A stretch of DNA of 64,000 nt from Martinezella calliandrae (GCF_030272695.1 NZ_JARFYN010000008.1:124001-188000), one strand, 5' to 3'; positions 8,673 through 19,611 are shown, counted from the first letter of the stretch. The notes: generated from the sequence alone by a model not told the origin. Numbers and translations are program-made.

Positions 8673-9948
8673 TCAATGCAAAGCGAGGGATTGGTCGGCC
8701 GGCGGTGGCGCATTGTGCGCACGGAAGAGGCGACCTTTTTCGGCAATCAGCACGAACATCAACCCGATCAGAGAGACGGTGAAGTAACCGATGACCATCG
8801 GTGTTGCCGTACCGTTGAAATATTGGCCAATGCCAGCACCGATCGATGCCCCGCCAACCGTGCTCATGAACCCCAGCACCGAGGAGGCTGTCCCTGCAAC
8901 ATGGCCGAGCGGCTCCATGGCGAGCGAGTTGAAATTGGAGCCGATCAAACCGAACTGAAACATCGCGAGTGCGAAAAAGACCATGAATAACGGGAAGGGC
9001 ATCGGCGCGGGGCCGTAAAGCTGGACCGTCAGCCAGACGAAGGTGACAAGGGAAAAGCCGATCAGGGCCGCGTGCGACAGCCGCCTCATGCCGAAACGGC
9101 CGACGAGCTGCGAATTGATGAAGGATGACAGGGCCATGAATACCGCCACACCGCCAAAGGCGACGGGCGTGTAGACGCCAAGTCCGTAAATGCCGCTGTA
9201 GATCTGTTGAGCCGAGTTGATGAAGCCGAACAGCGCCCCGAACAGGAACGTGCTGGCAAGGGTGTAACAGAGCGCGACCCGGTTCGTCAGAACAATGCGG
9301 AAACCCGCCGATACGGATCTGACCGTCAGGGGCCGGACATTTTCCGGCTTCAGGGTCTCGGGAAGCCGAAAATACATCCAAAGGCCTACAAGCGTCGCCA
9401 TAGTGCCAATGAATACAAAGATCATATGCCAAGTGCTGACCAACATGATGATCTGGCCGCTGCCGGGCGCGATGACCGGCACGATCATGAACACCAATCA
9501 TGATCAGCGACATAACCTCGGCCATCAGACGACCGCCGAAGATGTCGCGGACAATGGAGATGGTGATGACGCGGGTCGCCGCCGAGCCGAGTCCCTGGAT
9601 AAACCGCAGTGCAAGCAGGCCGGCAAATGACGGTATGAGCGCAATGCCAAAGGCGGAGATGATGAAAACAATGAGGCCAATCAACAACGGAATGCGACGG
9701 CCGAAGCGATCCGATAGCGGACCGTAGAAAAGCTGCGCAGAGCCAAAGCCGATCAGATAGGCGGTCACCACATATTGCCGGTGATTCTCGTTTTCGACGC
9801 CGAGGCTAGAGCCGATCTGCTGAAGGGCGGGGATCATGATATCGATCGCCAGCGAGTTGATCGCCATCATGAAGGCCGCAAGTACGATGAACTCGCGTTT
9901 ATTCATAGGCATTTGCCCGCTGGACATAGCCTGAGATGTAGTCGTCAC
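8673..9948 (-). pseudogene. Bcr/CflA-type MFS transporter broken by a one-base insertion
   Basis: A paralogue of the MFS gene at 7379-8659 spread over two frames. From GTG 9948 (GGGA eight bases upstream) the protein reads normally through DIMIPALQQIG, YGPLSDRFGRRIPLL and LRFIQGLGSAATRV to MSLIMI, then loses sense. The correct continuation (MVFMIVPVIAPGSGQ ... ending LALH, stop at 8673) is in the next frame. The break is at about 9495-9498, where one extra A in CACCAAT (plus strand) explains everything; CACCAT would restore a protein of about 425 residues. It may be a real mutation, a slippage site or a sequencing error. Confidence 0.8.
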
Positions 9949-9971
9949 GGTTTTATTCCCATAAACATGTC

Positions 9972-9997
9972 AAGGCGCTACCCGGTGGCAGCGCCTT
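9972..9997 (-). terminator. Terminator-like hairpin downstream of grxD
   Basis: AAGGCGCT and AGCGCCTT are perfect 8-base arms between the grxD stop (10046) and the GTG of the broken MFS gene (9948), all read on the minus strand. The T-run is short. Confidence 0.45.
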
Positions 9998-10045
9998 TCA
10001 ACTTAATTGGACTATGGAAACCGGACGGAAGAGCCCGGTGACCGG

Positions 10046-10381
10046 TCAGGCGGCGCCGCGAACGGCGATACCGTGTTCCTGGAAGTGCTGCTGCAATTCG
10101 CCCGCCTGGAACATTTCGCGCACGATGTCACAACCGCCGACGAACTCGCCCTTCACATAGAGCTGGGGGATTGTGGGCCAATTGGAATAGTCCTTGATGC
10201 CCTGGCGAATTTCAGAATCTGCCAGAACATTGATGCCCTTATAGTCGACGCCAATGTAGTCGAGGATTTGGACTACCTGGCCCGAGAAACCACACTGCGG
10301 AAACTGCGGGGTGCCCTTCATGAAGAGAACGACGTCGTTGTTCTTCACTTCGTTGTCGATGAATTCGTTAATGCCGCTCAT
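10046..10381 (-). CDS. grxD: Monothiol CGFS glutaredoxin (Grx4 type)
   Basis: A 111-residue single-domain monothiol glutaredoxin. The active site is QCGFSG near residue 30; [19 protein letters not shown] carries the cis-Pro and the glutathione-binding GGCD motif. Proteins of this class bind a glutathione-ligated [2Fe-2S] cluster and pass clusters to client proteins, often in a complex with BolA-like partners. AAAGGACG precedes the ATG, so an upstream in-frame start is rejected. The BolA gene is only 2 kb away but is separated by two genes on the opposite strand. Confidence 0.95.
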   Translation of the reverse strand: MSGINEFIDNEVKNNDVVLFMKGTPQFPQCGFSGQVVQILDYIGVDYKGINVLADSEIRQGIKDYSNWPTIPQLYVKGEFVGGCDIVREMFQAGELQQHFQEHGIAVRGAA

Positions 10382-10754
10382 GGTTCGTCCTTTCACATGC
10401 GGGTTCAAGGTCCGCAGCTTCAAATCTCACCCTTAAATAGCAAGGTGATGGTTCGATTTCCAGCCGCATAATGCACCCAAGATGTTTTTCATCGCATGAA
10501 TGGGCTTTCGCGCAACATTGGTTCCGAATGATGGCGCAAGGTTGGAATTAGCAACTTTTCTTGAACAGTGCGTTTTGAATTTGCTTCTTCAATGCGCAAG
10601 CTGAATAACACACATAGGCAATAAGCAAGGGACGCTTAGTATCGTGCCATAAGAGTCGTTAGACCGGTGGCGAGATTTGTCGGGGCATGCCGCAGGACGC
10701 GGCACCGTGAGTACCAGTCCCTTGTGAATATTGCTTTTTCAGGGAGTGGGCAGG
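10382..10754. other. Divergent intergenic region without a gene
   Basis: About 370 bases, locally AT-richer than its surroundings, between grxD and the small membrane-protein gene pointing the other way. It must hold both promoters, but no near-consensus pair of hexamers or clear palindrome was found. Confidence 0.4.
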
Positions 10755-11081
10755 ATGAGCCATCATCACTATTCCGACGGCCAGGTCGGCGAGGAGCGCG
10801 AATTCTACGGAGTTAGCGAGACGAGTGAAGGCGAGCGGGAATATTACGAACATGTCCGTACACCCAGAGCATCGACGCTGAACACCGCCATCACGGTCAG
10901 CGTCATCCTATTGGTTCTCAGCATCGCCTTTGGCTATCGCACATCGACAGCGCCGGCGGTAACACAAGCTCAGGCGGCGCAGGCAGCACAAGCTCAGGCC
11001 GCGCCTGTCCAAAAAATCATGACCGCTCCGCCGGTCGATTCTTGTTCCGAACTTTCTCCTTATGCTGGGCGCGATTGCTGA
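10755..11081 (+). CDS. Small single-pass membrane protein of unknown function
   Basis: A 108-residue protein. Residues 1-45 are polar and charged with a His/Tyr/Glu-rich start (SHHHYSD, EREFYGVSE, EREYYEHV). One membrane helix follows (about 49-66, TAITVSVILLVLSIAFGY), then an Ala/Gln-rich linker (AQAAQAAQAQAAP) and a short end with two cysteines (VDSCSEL, GRDC). This suggests an N-in, C-out topology with a periplasmic Cys pair. AGGGAG and CAGG precede the ATG. No family recognised. The gene stands, with the next one, between bolA and grxD. Confidence 0.7.
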   Translation: MSHHHYSDGQVGEEREFYGVSETSEGEREYYEHVRTPRASTLNTAITVSVILLVLSIAFGYRTSTAPAVTQAQAAQAAQAQAAPVQKIMTAPPVDSCSELSPYAGRDC

Positions 11082-11228
11082 CGACAGAGAACCCCTAACC
11101 CCAAGGTGGGAGTGTCAAAGCGTATTTTCGCAAGGCGCCGCCATAAAAAGGCCGAGAGATCATGGTGTTGGCAGCACCCTAACTCTATATGACGCCGCCA
11201 AATCGCGCCGGGAACTAAGAACATTATT

Positions 11229-12434
11229 ATGAAGAGCATTAATAAGAGGGTGGTCCTTCACTTCCCCGGCTTTGAACCATTGGATGCCACGGCGCACCGG
11301 GCACGTTACGAGCGCTCAGCAAAGCAAAGTGCAGCCGTGTGGGATTTTTCAGTCGCGGTTGATGCGCTTCGAAATTTCGGCCGGGCGCCATATTTCGACA
11401 TCAAAGCCAAGGGAGCGGGCTGGGAAACCCAGAGCCGAATCCACATACTCGACCACAACGATCTGGTCGCTAAGCTGAATGGCAGGCCTTTTTTTGTGCG
11501 GCTGGTGCACGGCTATCTCGCCGCCGCCAAGATCGCACTCTCCGGCGGCCTGACGGGCTATTTCAGGCATGCCTGGCGGTTCGGCCTATTCTTCGTCTTT
11601 CCGTTCCTGCTGATGCTGGTTGGGCTATTGCTCAGCCTGTCCATCGCCTTCTCGCCCTTTGTCTTCGGACTTCCGTCTTGGAGCCATGTCGGCAGTATCC
11701 CCTTGGCGGTGGCCTTTTTCATCCGTATCGTCCTGCCACAGGCCGAGCGGCTGCATACGTTGCACCTCTTTTCCGACTGGGAAATGGCCGTTGCCATGGC
11801 GAAATTGAACGGGATCGGTGCCGAGCAGTTGATAGAGGCCTGTGCCATCAGTGCGCGCCAGGCGCTCGATGAGCCGGCCGACGAATATGTCATCTCGTCG
11901 CACAGCATGGGTTCAAGCGTCGCAGCCCACGTGATCGGGCTGCTGCTCGAACGGGAGCCGGAATTGTTCCAAGACAGGCAGGTGGTGTTCACAACACTCG
12001 GCAGCGCTATCCTTCAATGCGCGTTGTTGCGGCCTGCCGCTGTGCTTCGCTCGCGTGTCGGCCTGATAGCCCGCTGCCAGGAGATTTTCTGGCTGGATGT
12101 CCACTGCCTGACCGATGCGATCCACTTCTATAAGACGAAGGTCGCCGCCGCCTGTGGACATGCGGACATAGCGCAGCCCACGATTATCTTCATTCGCTTC
12201 AAGAAAATGCTGACGTCACGCCATTACGCCAAGATCAAACGCGATTTCCTGCGCGTGCACAGACAATATGTGCTCGGACCGGATATCCGAGCTCCATTCG
12301 ATTTCACGCTTTTGACCGCCGGCCCATTGCCGGCTTCAAGCTTTGCAACATCCGCCCAGGCCACCATGTCGGACCTGAATATCGGGGCCGGCAATGACGA
12401 AGAAACTGCCCGTGTTTCGTCAGTCGGGCGCTGA
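11229..12434 (+). CDS. Membrane-associated alpha/beta-hydrolase-like protein of unknown function
   Basis: A 401-residue protein. It begins with a beta-strand-like VVLHFPGFEP, typical of a lipase core followed by a loop. Around residues 115-175 there are two or three hydrophobic segments (GLFFVFPFLLMLVGLLLSL; VGSIPLAVAFFIRIVL). Later comes YVISSHSMGSSVAAHV (about 225-240), a nucleophile-elbow-like S-x-S-x-G on a strand-turn-helix. This layout suggests a membrane-inserted hydrolase acting on lipids, but the catalytic Asp and His are not certain. Its 3' end overlaps the 3' end of bolA by 15 bases, tail to tail. Family name unknown to me. Confidence 0.7.
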   Translation: MKSINKRVVLHFPGFEPLDATAHRARYERSAKQSAAVWDFSVAVDALRNFGRAPYFDIKAKGAGWETQSRIHILDHNDLVAKLNGRPFFVRLVHGYLAAAKIALSGGLTGYFRHAWRFGLFFVFPFLLMLVGLLLSLSIAFSPFVFGLPSWSHVGSIPLAVAFFIRIVLPQAERLHTLHLFSDWEMAVAMAKLNGIGAEQLIEACAISARQALDEPADEYVISSHSMGSSVAAHVIGLLLEREPELFQDRQVVFTTLGSAILQCALLRPAAVLRSRVGLIARCQEIFWLDVHCLTDAIHFYKTKVAAACGHADIAQPTIIFIRFKKMLTSRHYAKIKRDFLRVHRQYVLGPDIRAPFDFTLLTAGPLPASSFATSAQATMSDLNIGAGNDEETARVSSVGR

Positions 12435-12653
12435 CGTCTGCAGTGCCAGGGCGTGGAGTACACCGCCCATATTTCCCTTCAGCGCGTCATAGACCATCTG
12501 GTGTTGCTGCACGCGGCTCTTGCCGCGGAAGGCTTCGGCCACGACTTCAGCCGCATAGTGGTCGCCATCCCCGGCCAGGTCGCGAATCGTCACCTTGGCG
12601 CCGGGAATGCCGGCCTTGATCATGTCTTCAATATCGCCGGGATTCATTGGCAT
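12420..12653 (-). CDS. bolA: BolA/IbaG-family protein
   Basis: A 77-residue BolA-like protein: DIEDMIKAGIPGAKVTIRDL, a GDGDHYAAEVV strand pair, FRGKSRVQQHQMVYDAL with the conserved RVxxHQ-xVY signature and a terminal HALALQT strand. Such proteins bind [2Fe-2S] clusters together with CGFS glutaredoxins through the conserved His. GAGGT lies nine bases before the ATG; a second ATG two codons on is possible. It follows purL by 17 bases and is probably cotranscribed with it, an arrangement common in rhizobia. Confidence 0.92.
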   Translation of the reverse strand: MPMNPGDIEDMIKAGIPGAKVTIRDLAGDGDHYAAEVVAEAFRGKSRVQQHQMVYDALKGNMGGVLHALALQTSAPD

Positions 12654-12670
12654 TAGTGATTTACCTCACT

Positions 12671-14944
<2,274 letters not shown>

Positions 14945-15057
14945 TCAGGGGATCGAGGTCTCTTTAGCGCATGTGAACCTGCCGTGCGACAGGAAAATGA
15001 CCGGCATTCACAATAGCTGAACGACGGTCAGGATCGATTTCAACGGCCGCTCGGCGA

Positions 15058-15666
15058 TCAGAACTTGTAGCCAACCAGCAGCCCGGCACGCGTCATGCCG
15101 GCATTCGGTCCATCGCAGAGATTGGCGTGCGAGGAATGTGCCACTTGCGCCATCAGGCTCCAATGCTCGTCGAAATTATAGCCGACCCCGGCATATTCGT
15201 GGAAGAGCACGCGACAGCCGAGCATCGGGCCGCGTCCAGTCCAGTCGTCGAGATTTCCGGTGTGGACAACGCCACCGAAGCCCGCTTCGGTGAAGATGCC
15301 GTTATTGTGCGTGAGCGTCCAGGACAGACCAGTAAAGACTTGCGTCGCTGCTGAACGAGAGGTGCCGATCGAGGTGCCCAAATGAATGCGCGGGCGCAAA
15401 AGCTGATCTTTCCAACCGTCTGTCGCATTGTAGCCGAAAGGATTGAAGAGCACTTCGAATTCCGGAAAGACGCCGGCTTCGTGGTCATGGCCAGTCTGGA
15501 TGGAGCCGCTGGCGCCGAAGCGAAGTTCGTCGAATATTTTGGTATTCGGGGCGACTTGGGCATCCGCGGCGGCGGATTCCTCGGCGATAAAAACTACCGC
15601 AATCGTTACAAAAACTGTGAACACATATTCCCAAAAACGGCCGCAAGAAATGCCGTCATCAGCCAT
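15058..15666 (-). CDS. PagL-like lipid A deacylase / acyloxyacyl hydrolase
   Basis: A 202-residue outer-membrane beta-barrel protein of the lipid A 3-O-deacylase family. It has an N-terminal signal-type helix (YVFTVFVTIAVVFIAEESAAADA), alternating amphipathic strands and the conserved C-terminal element AHSSHANLCDGPNAGMTRAG with the His-x-Ser catalytic pair; the last residue is Phe, typical of barrel proteins. It would trim acyl chains from lipid A. The ATG at 15666 follows GGGGTGG; an upstream in-frame start is possible. Rhizobial lipid A is known to be 3-O-deacylated in part, which fits. Confidence 0.82.
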   Translation of the reverse strand: MADDGISCGRFWEYVFTVFVTIAVVFIAEESAAADAQVAPNTKIFDELRFGASGSIQTGHDHEAGVFPEFEVLFNPFGYNATDGWKDQLLRPRIHLGTSIGTSRSAATQVFTGLSWTLTHNNGIFTEAGFGGVVHTGNLDDWTGRGPMLGCRVLFHEYAGVGYNFDEHWSLMAQVAHSSHANLCDGPNAGMTRAGLLVGYKF

Positions 15667-15813
15667 GCACCACCCCCCCAAAAGGCAAGCGATTCGCGAT
15701 TCATTAACCATGTGGTAGGTGTCGCTGGGGTCGAGGTAAAGTCGGCGAAATTACATGACTGTGCATTTCCACAATACTGCTGTGAAACTGCAACAATGCC
15801 GTCATAAACGGCT

Positions 15814-15838
15814 TAAAACAGCCCTCATATATGGCTGT
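15814..15838 (-). terminator. Terminator of the MocR-type gene
   Basis: On the minus strand ACAGCC and GGCTGT surround a short loop and are followed by TTTT. The hairpin overlaps the last codons and the stop (15825) of the regulator gene. Confidence 0.6.
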
Positions 15839-17243
15839 CGTAGCCGGTCGAGCCGTTGTCCAGAAGGTGGCGCAATATCATGAAACCACTCGCGACTTCT
15901 TCGCGTCGCTGCGGTGAGGAAAACGCGACGCGGACGCGATGATAGGCCTTGTCCGTGCGGGCGGCTTTGAACTCATCCTCATCATCAACGAGTACGCCTT
16001 CGGCCAAGGCAGCATTCTTGAATGTGCCGGAAAGCCAGGGCTCGGGCAGTTTGAGCCAAAGGAAGGGGACGTGCGGATGCGACGTGAATTCAAAACCCGA
16101 CAGCGCTTCGCGCGCCAACTTCTCGCGAGCGCGGATTTCCTCGACTGCCAGACGACGCAACGCCAGCGCGTGACCGCCGAGCACCAGCCGAGCACAGATT
16201 TCAGCCAGGATGAAGGGCAGGCCGCCGGTCGTCATCTTGTGGGTGACCTTGATACGCTGGGCGAAATGCTGCGGGCAGGCGACCCAGCCGCCGCGCACGC
16301 CGGCAGTCACCGATTTTGACAGGCCGCTGACCAGGAAGGTGCGTTCCGGCGCAATAGCTGCCATCAACGGATTGTGATCTTCGCTCATGCCGCCATAGAG
16401 ATCGTCTTCAATCAGCCAAACGCTGTGGCGGCGCGCAATGGCGGCGATGGCGCGGCGGCGCGCCTCCGGCATGGTCACCAGTGTCGGGTTGTGTGCCGTC
16501 GGCATCAGGAATGCCAGGCGCGGATGCTGCTGCTGGCAGAGGCGTTCGAAATCGTCGGGGTTAATACCGTGCTCGTCGGACTCTACCAGCACGGAGCGAC
16601 GGCCGAGAAGACGAGTGGCGCGGCTGACCTGCGTATAGGTCAGGTTCTCGAACACGATCTTGTCACCGGGGGAGGTCACGGCGGAGATAATGGCGATGGC
16701 GGCGGCGTGGGCGCCAAGCGTCGGCACGATCGTTTCGATTGCCGGCTGCCAGCCGTTACGCGCAAGCCAGACCTGGCCGGCACGAAACCAGTTTGCCGGG
16801 AAGTTCCGCGAATAAGAGGAAATCTCCGTCTGGTGGTCGCGGCTGATATCGGCGAAGAGCCGACCGATAACCTCGCCTTGGCCGATATCAGGCGCCGCCG
16901 TCGTGTCGAAACGGATTTTGTCGCCGGGAGCCTCAAGACCGCGTGTTCCGGCCAGCGCCTGCGTGATCGGATCCACCTGCTCGATCTGCTTGCCGTTGGC
17001 GCGCTCGAGCACATAGGTGCCGCGGCCGACCTCACCAGCGACGAGGCCGCGCTCATGCACAAGCGCGTAGGCGCGGCTGACCGTGCCAATCGTCACCCCG
17101 ATATCGTAGGCGAGATTGCGCTGCGGCGGCAGTTTCGTGCCCGGCGGCAATACACCATGGGTGATGGCGTTCTCGATGCAGTCGGCGACGCGGATGTAAA
17201 CTGGTCCGGTACCGCTGGATATGTCAGGCAGCCAATTTGTCAT
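15825..17243 (-). CDS. MocR-type GntR regulator with aminotransferase-like domain
   Basis: A 472-residue fusion. Residues 12-80 are a GntR winged helix (YIRVADCIENAITHGVLPPG, LPPQRNLAYDIGVTIGTVSRAY); the rest is a fold-type I aminotransferase domain with PTAHNPTLVTMP, IEDDLYGG and the PLP-lysine in SGLSKSVTAGVRGGW. MocR proteins bind PLP or a PLP adduct and control nearby genes. It is transcribed divergently from the DUF1127 gene, and a perfect palindrome covers its start codon, so autoregulation is likely. The regulated pathway cannot be named. Confidence 0.9.
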   Translation of the reverse strand: MTNWLPDISSGTGPVYIRVADCIENAITHGVLPPGTKLPPQRNLAYDIGVTIGTVSRAYALVHERGLVAGEVGRGTYVLERANGKQIEQVDPITQALAGTRGLEAPGDKIRFDTTAAPDIGQGEVIGRLFADISRDHQTEISSYSRNFPANWFRAGQVWLARNGWQPAIETIVPTLGAHAAAIAIISAVTSPGDKIVFENLTYTQVSRATRLLGRRSVLVESDEHGINPDDFERLCQQQHPRLAFLMPTAHNPTLVTMPEARRRAIAAIARRHSVWLIEDDLYGGMSEDHNPLMAAIAPERTFLVSGLSKSVTAGVRGGWVACPQHFAQRIKVTHKMTTGGLPFILAEICARLVLGGHALALRRLAVEEIRAREKLAREALSGFEFTSHPHVPFLWLKLPEPWLSGTFKNAALAEGVLVDDEDEFKAARTDKAYHRVRVAFSSPQRREEVASGFMILRHLLDNGSTGYDSHI

Positions 17244-17251
17244 AATGACAA
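17237..17251. promoter_or_regulatory. Palindrome over the MocR start codon, probable operator
   Basis: TTGTCATAATGACAA is a perfect 7-1-7 inverted repeat; the middle CAT is the regulator's start codon. To its right GAGTCAAT occurs twice (17275-17282 and 17288-17295, 13 bases apart), and CAATTTGT recurs next to both elements. Inverted plus direct repeats in the divergent promoter region are the usual pattern of MocR binding sites. Confidence 0.6.
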
Positions 17252-17348
17252 TTTCTTAGATTGCTTCGCCAATAGAGTCAATATTATGAGTCAATTTGTG
17301 TCGTTTGGCTCGATACCTCCCAATTATCACGATCAAGCGAGCAGAGAA

Positions 17349-17588
17349 ATGGATACAATAGATACAATTCACATCACTGAAGGCGCGATAGTGGATGAAA
17401 GGTCGCCGACCATCTTCGCGCGAATATCGCGCTTGCGGCATGGTCTATTCGACGCTTTTGCAGTTTGGCTGCAGAAGCGGGAAAGCCGCTGGACTTTGCG
17501 ATATCTAACGGACGAGGAGCTGCGCGACATCGGCCTGACCCGTCGGGAGGCGATGACCGAGGTGAGTAAATCGTTATTCTGGGATTGA
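17349..17588 (+). CDS. DUF1127 small protein
   Basis: A 79-residue protein with a C-terminal DUF1127 segment (RWTLRYLTDEELRDIGLTRREAM). Short Arg-rich DUF1127 proteins are abundant in rhizobia, and some members have been linked to phosphate and carbon metabolism or RNA turnover. The start is uncertain: ATG 17286 would add 21 residues, but these lie over the repeated GAGTCAAT elements and have no clear ribosome binding site, so ATG 17349 is preferred. It is divergent from the MocR-type gene and may be its target. Confidence 0.75.
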   Translation: MDTIDTIHITEGAIVDERSPTIFARISRLRHGLFDAFAVWLQKRESRWTLRYLTDEELRDIGLTRREAMTEVSKSLFWD

Positions 17589-17693
17589 ACGGCCCGGGTG
17601 CGAGCGATCGCCACGAGATCTGGCTGAGCAACGGCCGGACGCGGGGTCGCAGAGGGCGGGTCAAGACCCGGTGATCGGCGCGGACCTACGTCG

Positions 17694-17946
17694 GGGCTTA
17701 TCGACGCCGACGAAGTTATGGTCGGCGTTTTCGCGGATTTTGAAACAAACCTCCAGCGCGAACGGCAGGCTGAAGGAATCGCCGCCGCCAGGAATGGTGG
17801 CATATACAAAGGTCGCCCACCGAAGATCGATTACGCGGAAATCCTGCTTCGCCTCCAAAAGGCCAAGGACCAGCAAGATTGCCCGCGATCTCGGGATATC
17901 ACGCGGCACGGTATATCAGGTGCGCAAAGCACCGGCCAAACCCTAA
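17694..17946 (+). pseudogene. Remnant of a serine recombinase (resolvase/invertase family)
   Basis: In one frame VFADFETNLQRERQAEGIAAA then GIYKGRPPKID match the end of the catalytic domain and the linker of Tn3-resolvase/Hin-type recombinases. After about 17865 the frame changes, and SKIARDLGISRGTVYQV gives the C-terminal helix-turn-helix in another frame. The catalytic serine half is missing and there is a frameshift, so this is a decayed gene. It is the only mobile-element trace seen in the window and sits beside the DUF1127 gene, at the end of the block that separates purL from purQ. Confidence 0.75.
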
Positions 17947-18029
17947 GGTTCACCAAGCGTTCTTCAACGTGGCCAAAATCCCAGTTTCGAGCCGACAGGG
18001 CCTGCTATGTTGACGACGCTGGCTGCGCC

Positions 18030-18434
18030 TCAGCAGCCCTTCGTGCCTGCGGCCCAGCGGTTGACGTCGCCGGTGATGCGGCCGCCGGAGGCGCCGGACA
18101 TCATCGGGCCGAATGCCTGCAACTGCGCCGGATTGCCTTCGGCTTGGACCACGAGAGACGGCCGGCCGGTCGGATGTTTCTTGTCGACCACGAGAATGCG
18201 CGGACGGCCGGTGTAGGAATTCAGCTCGGGGGCGAGCTGATAGCCCGCAAAAGCCGGATCGGCCGATTTGAACCAGCAGGCATTGGCATTTAGCATGACC
18301 CGCTCCATCGTCGACAAAGCGCTATGCTGATCGGTCGTTACCGTCGGAGCAGGCGTCCCGCAGGACGTAACGATGAGGCCAAGCACCGCGAGAGTGGCAG
18401 CACTATAAAATCCGGTAACGAGGCGAGGGCGCAT
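18030..18434 (-). CDS. Small secreted lipoprotein of unknown function
   Basis: A 134-residue protein with a lipoprotein signal peptide: MRPRLVTGFYSAATLAVLGL followed by the lipobox VTSC at about residues 22-25. The mature part contains AFAGYQLAPELNSYTGRPRI, VVQAEG and a closing TKGC, so it has a second cysteine pair (ACWF and the last residue) that may form a disulfide. GGAAGAGAG lies before the ATG at 18434; longer in-frame starts have no signal peptide at their N-terminus and are rejected. No function assigned. Confidence 0.8.
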   Translation of the reverse strand: MRPRLVTGFYSAATLAVLGLIVTSCGTPAPTVTTDQHSALSTMERVMLNANACWFKSADPAFAGYQLAPELNSYTGRPRILVVDKKHPTGRPSLVVQAEGNPAQLQAFGPMMSGASGGRITGDVNRWAAGTKGC

Positions 18435-18576
18435 CAATCTCTCTTCCAATAAATCGGTTAGGGTAGCTCTTAGAGCTCTTAGCTTGTGGTGGTTTGAACA
18501 AAAAACCTTCCGACGCCTTGTTTGGGACAAAACGCCGTCCGGCATGCAAACCTGCTATTGGTGTGAATATACGGCC

Positions 18577-19248
18577 TCAGGCGGCAATCACGTCGAGGGC
18601 GGAGGCAAAGAGGCCGCGACCGTCAGAGCCACCGTGGGCCGCTTCGATCAGGTTCTCCGGATGCGGCATCATGCCAAGCACATTGCCCTTGGCGTTGATG
18701 ACGGCGGCAATATCGTTGATCGAGCCATTCGGGTTGGTGCCTTCGGCGTAGCGCAACACCACCTGGCCATTACCTTCGATTGCCGCCAGCGTCTGCGCGT
18801 CGGCAAAATAGTTGCCGTCGTGGTGAGCGACCGGGCAGCGGATCACCTGACCCTTGGCATAGGCGCGGGTGAAATCCGTTTCGGCGTTGACGACCTCGAG
18901 CTTGATCTCGCGGCAGACGAATTTCAGCGAGGCATTGCGCATCAGCGCACCGGGCAACATGCCGGCTTCCAGCAGAATCTGGAAGCCGTTGCAGACGCCG
19001 AGAACCTTGACGCCCTTTTCGGCCTTCTCCTTGATCGCCTGCATGACCGGCATCCGAGCTGCGATCGCCCCGCAGCGCAGATAGTCGCCATAGGAAAAAC
19101 CGCCGGGAATGACGATCAGATCGACATCGGGGATTTCGGTTTCGGTCTGCCAGACCGTGATGGGCGCGTTGCCGGAAATCTTGGTCAGCGCCGCGATCAT
19201 GTCACGGTCGCGATTGAGGCCGGGGAGTTGAACGACTGCTGATTTCAT
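18577..19248 (-). CDS. purQ: Phosphoribosylformylglycinamidine synthase subunit PurQ (glutaminase)
   Basis: A 223-residue class I glutamine amidotransferase that feeds ammonia to PurL. Catalytic Cys is in [14 protein letters not shown] (about residue 86), the His/Glu pair in [10 protein letters not shown] near residue 196; [16 protein letters not shown] is the usual oxyanion region. Length is normal for the stand-alone PurQ type. It is the third gene of the minus-strand purC-purS-purQ run. Confidence 0.97.
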   Translation of the reverse strand: MKSAVVQLPGLNRDRDMIAALTKISGNAPITVWQTETEIPDVDLIVIPGGFSYGDYLRCGAIAARMPVMQAIKEKAEKGVKVLGVCNGFQILLEAGMLPGALMRNASLKFVCREIKLEVVNAETDFTRAYAKGQVIRCPVAHHDGNYFADAQTLAAIEGNGQVVLRYAEGTNPNGSINDIAAVINAKGNVLGMMPHPENLIEAAHGGSDGRGLFASALDVIAA

Positions 19249-19351
19249 GATTGTGGTCCCGCAATAGGCAATGGGTGGTCGGCAGAATGTGCTTCATGAG
19301 CGTTACTCCATTGCCTCATGCAGGGGAATAATGGCTCGCGAAAACGGACAA

Positions 19352-19594
19352 TCAGTCGATCGAAATGCTGAAGTTCTCAATCACCGTATTGGCGAGGAGC
19401 TTTTCGCACATGGCTTTCAGTTCGGTTTCGGCCTTGGCCTTGTCGGCGCCGTCAAGTTCCAGGTCGAAAACCTTGCCCTGGCGAACCTGATGGACGCCGT
19501 CAAAGCCGAGAGCGCCGAGAGCGCCTTCGATGGCCTTGCCCTGCGGATCGAGAACGCCGTTTTTCAGCGTGACGGTAACACGAGCCTTGATCAC
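19352..19594 (-). CDS. purS: Phosphoribosylformylglycinamidine synthase subunit PurS
   Basis: An 80-residue protein typical of PurS, the dimeric bridge that joins PurQ to PurL: ARVTVTLKNGVLDPQGKAIE, LGFDGVHQVRQGKVFDLEL and a terminal helix with MCEKLLANTVIENF. It lies 17 bases after purC and 103 before purQ in the same direction, so all accessory FGAM synthase subunits are in one transcription unit with purC while purL is 3.7 kb away. Confidence 0.96.
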   Translation of the reverse strand: MIKARVTVTLKNGVLDPQGKAIEGALGALGFDGVHQVRQGKVFDLELDGADKAKAETELKAMCEKLLANTVIENFSISID

Positions 19595-19611
19595 GATTGT
19601 CCTTCCTGCGC

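Noticed and set aside
17286..17348. Earlier ATG as start of the DUF1127 gene
   Set aside because: The extra 21 residues would be coded over regulatory-looking repeats and have no convincing ribosome binding site; ATG 17349 preferred, but not proven.
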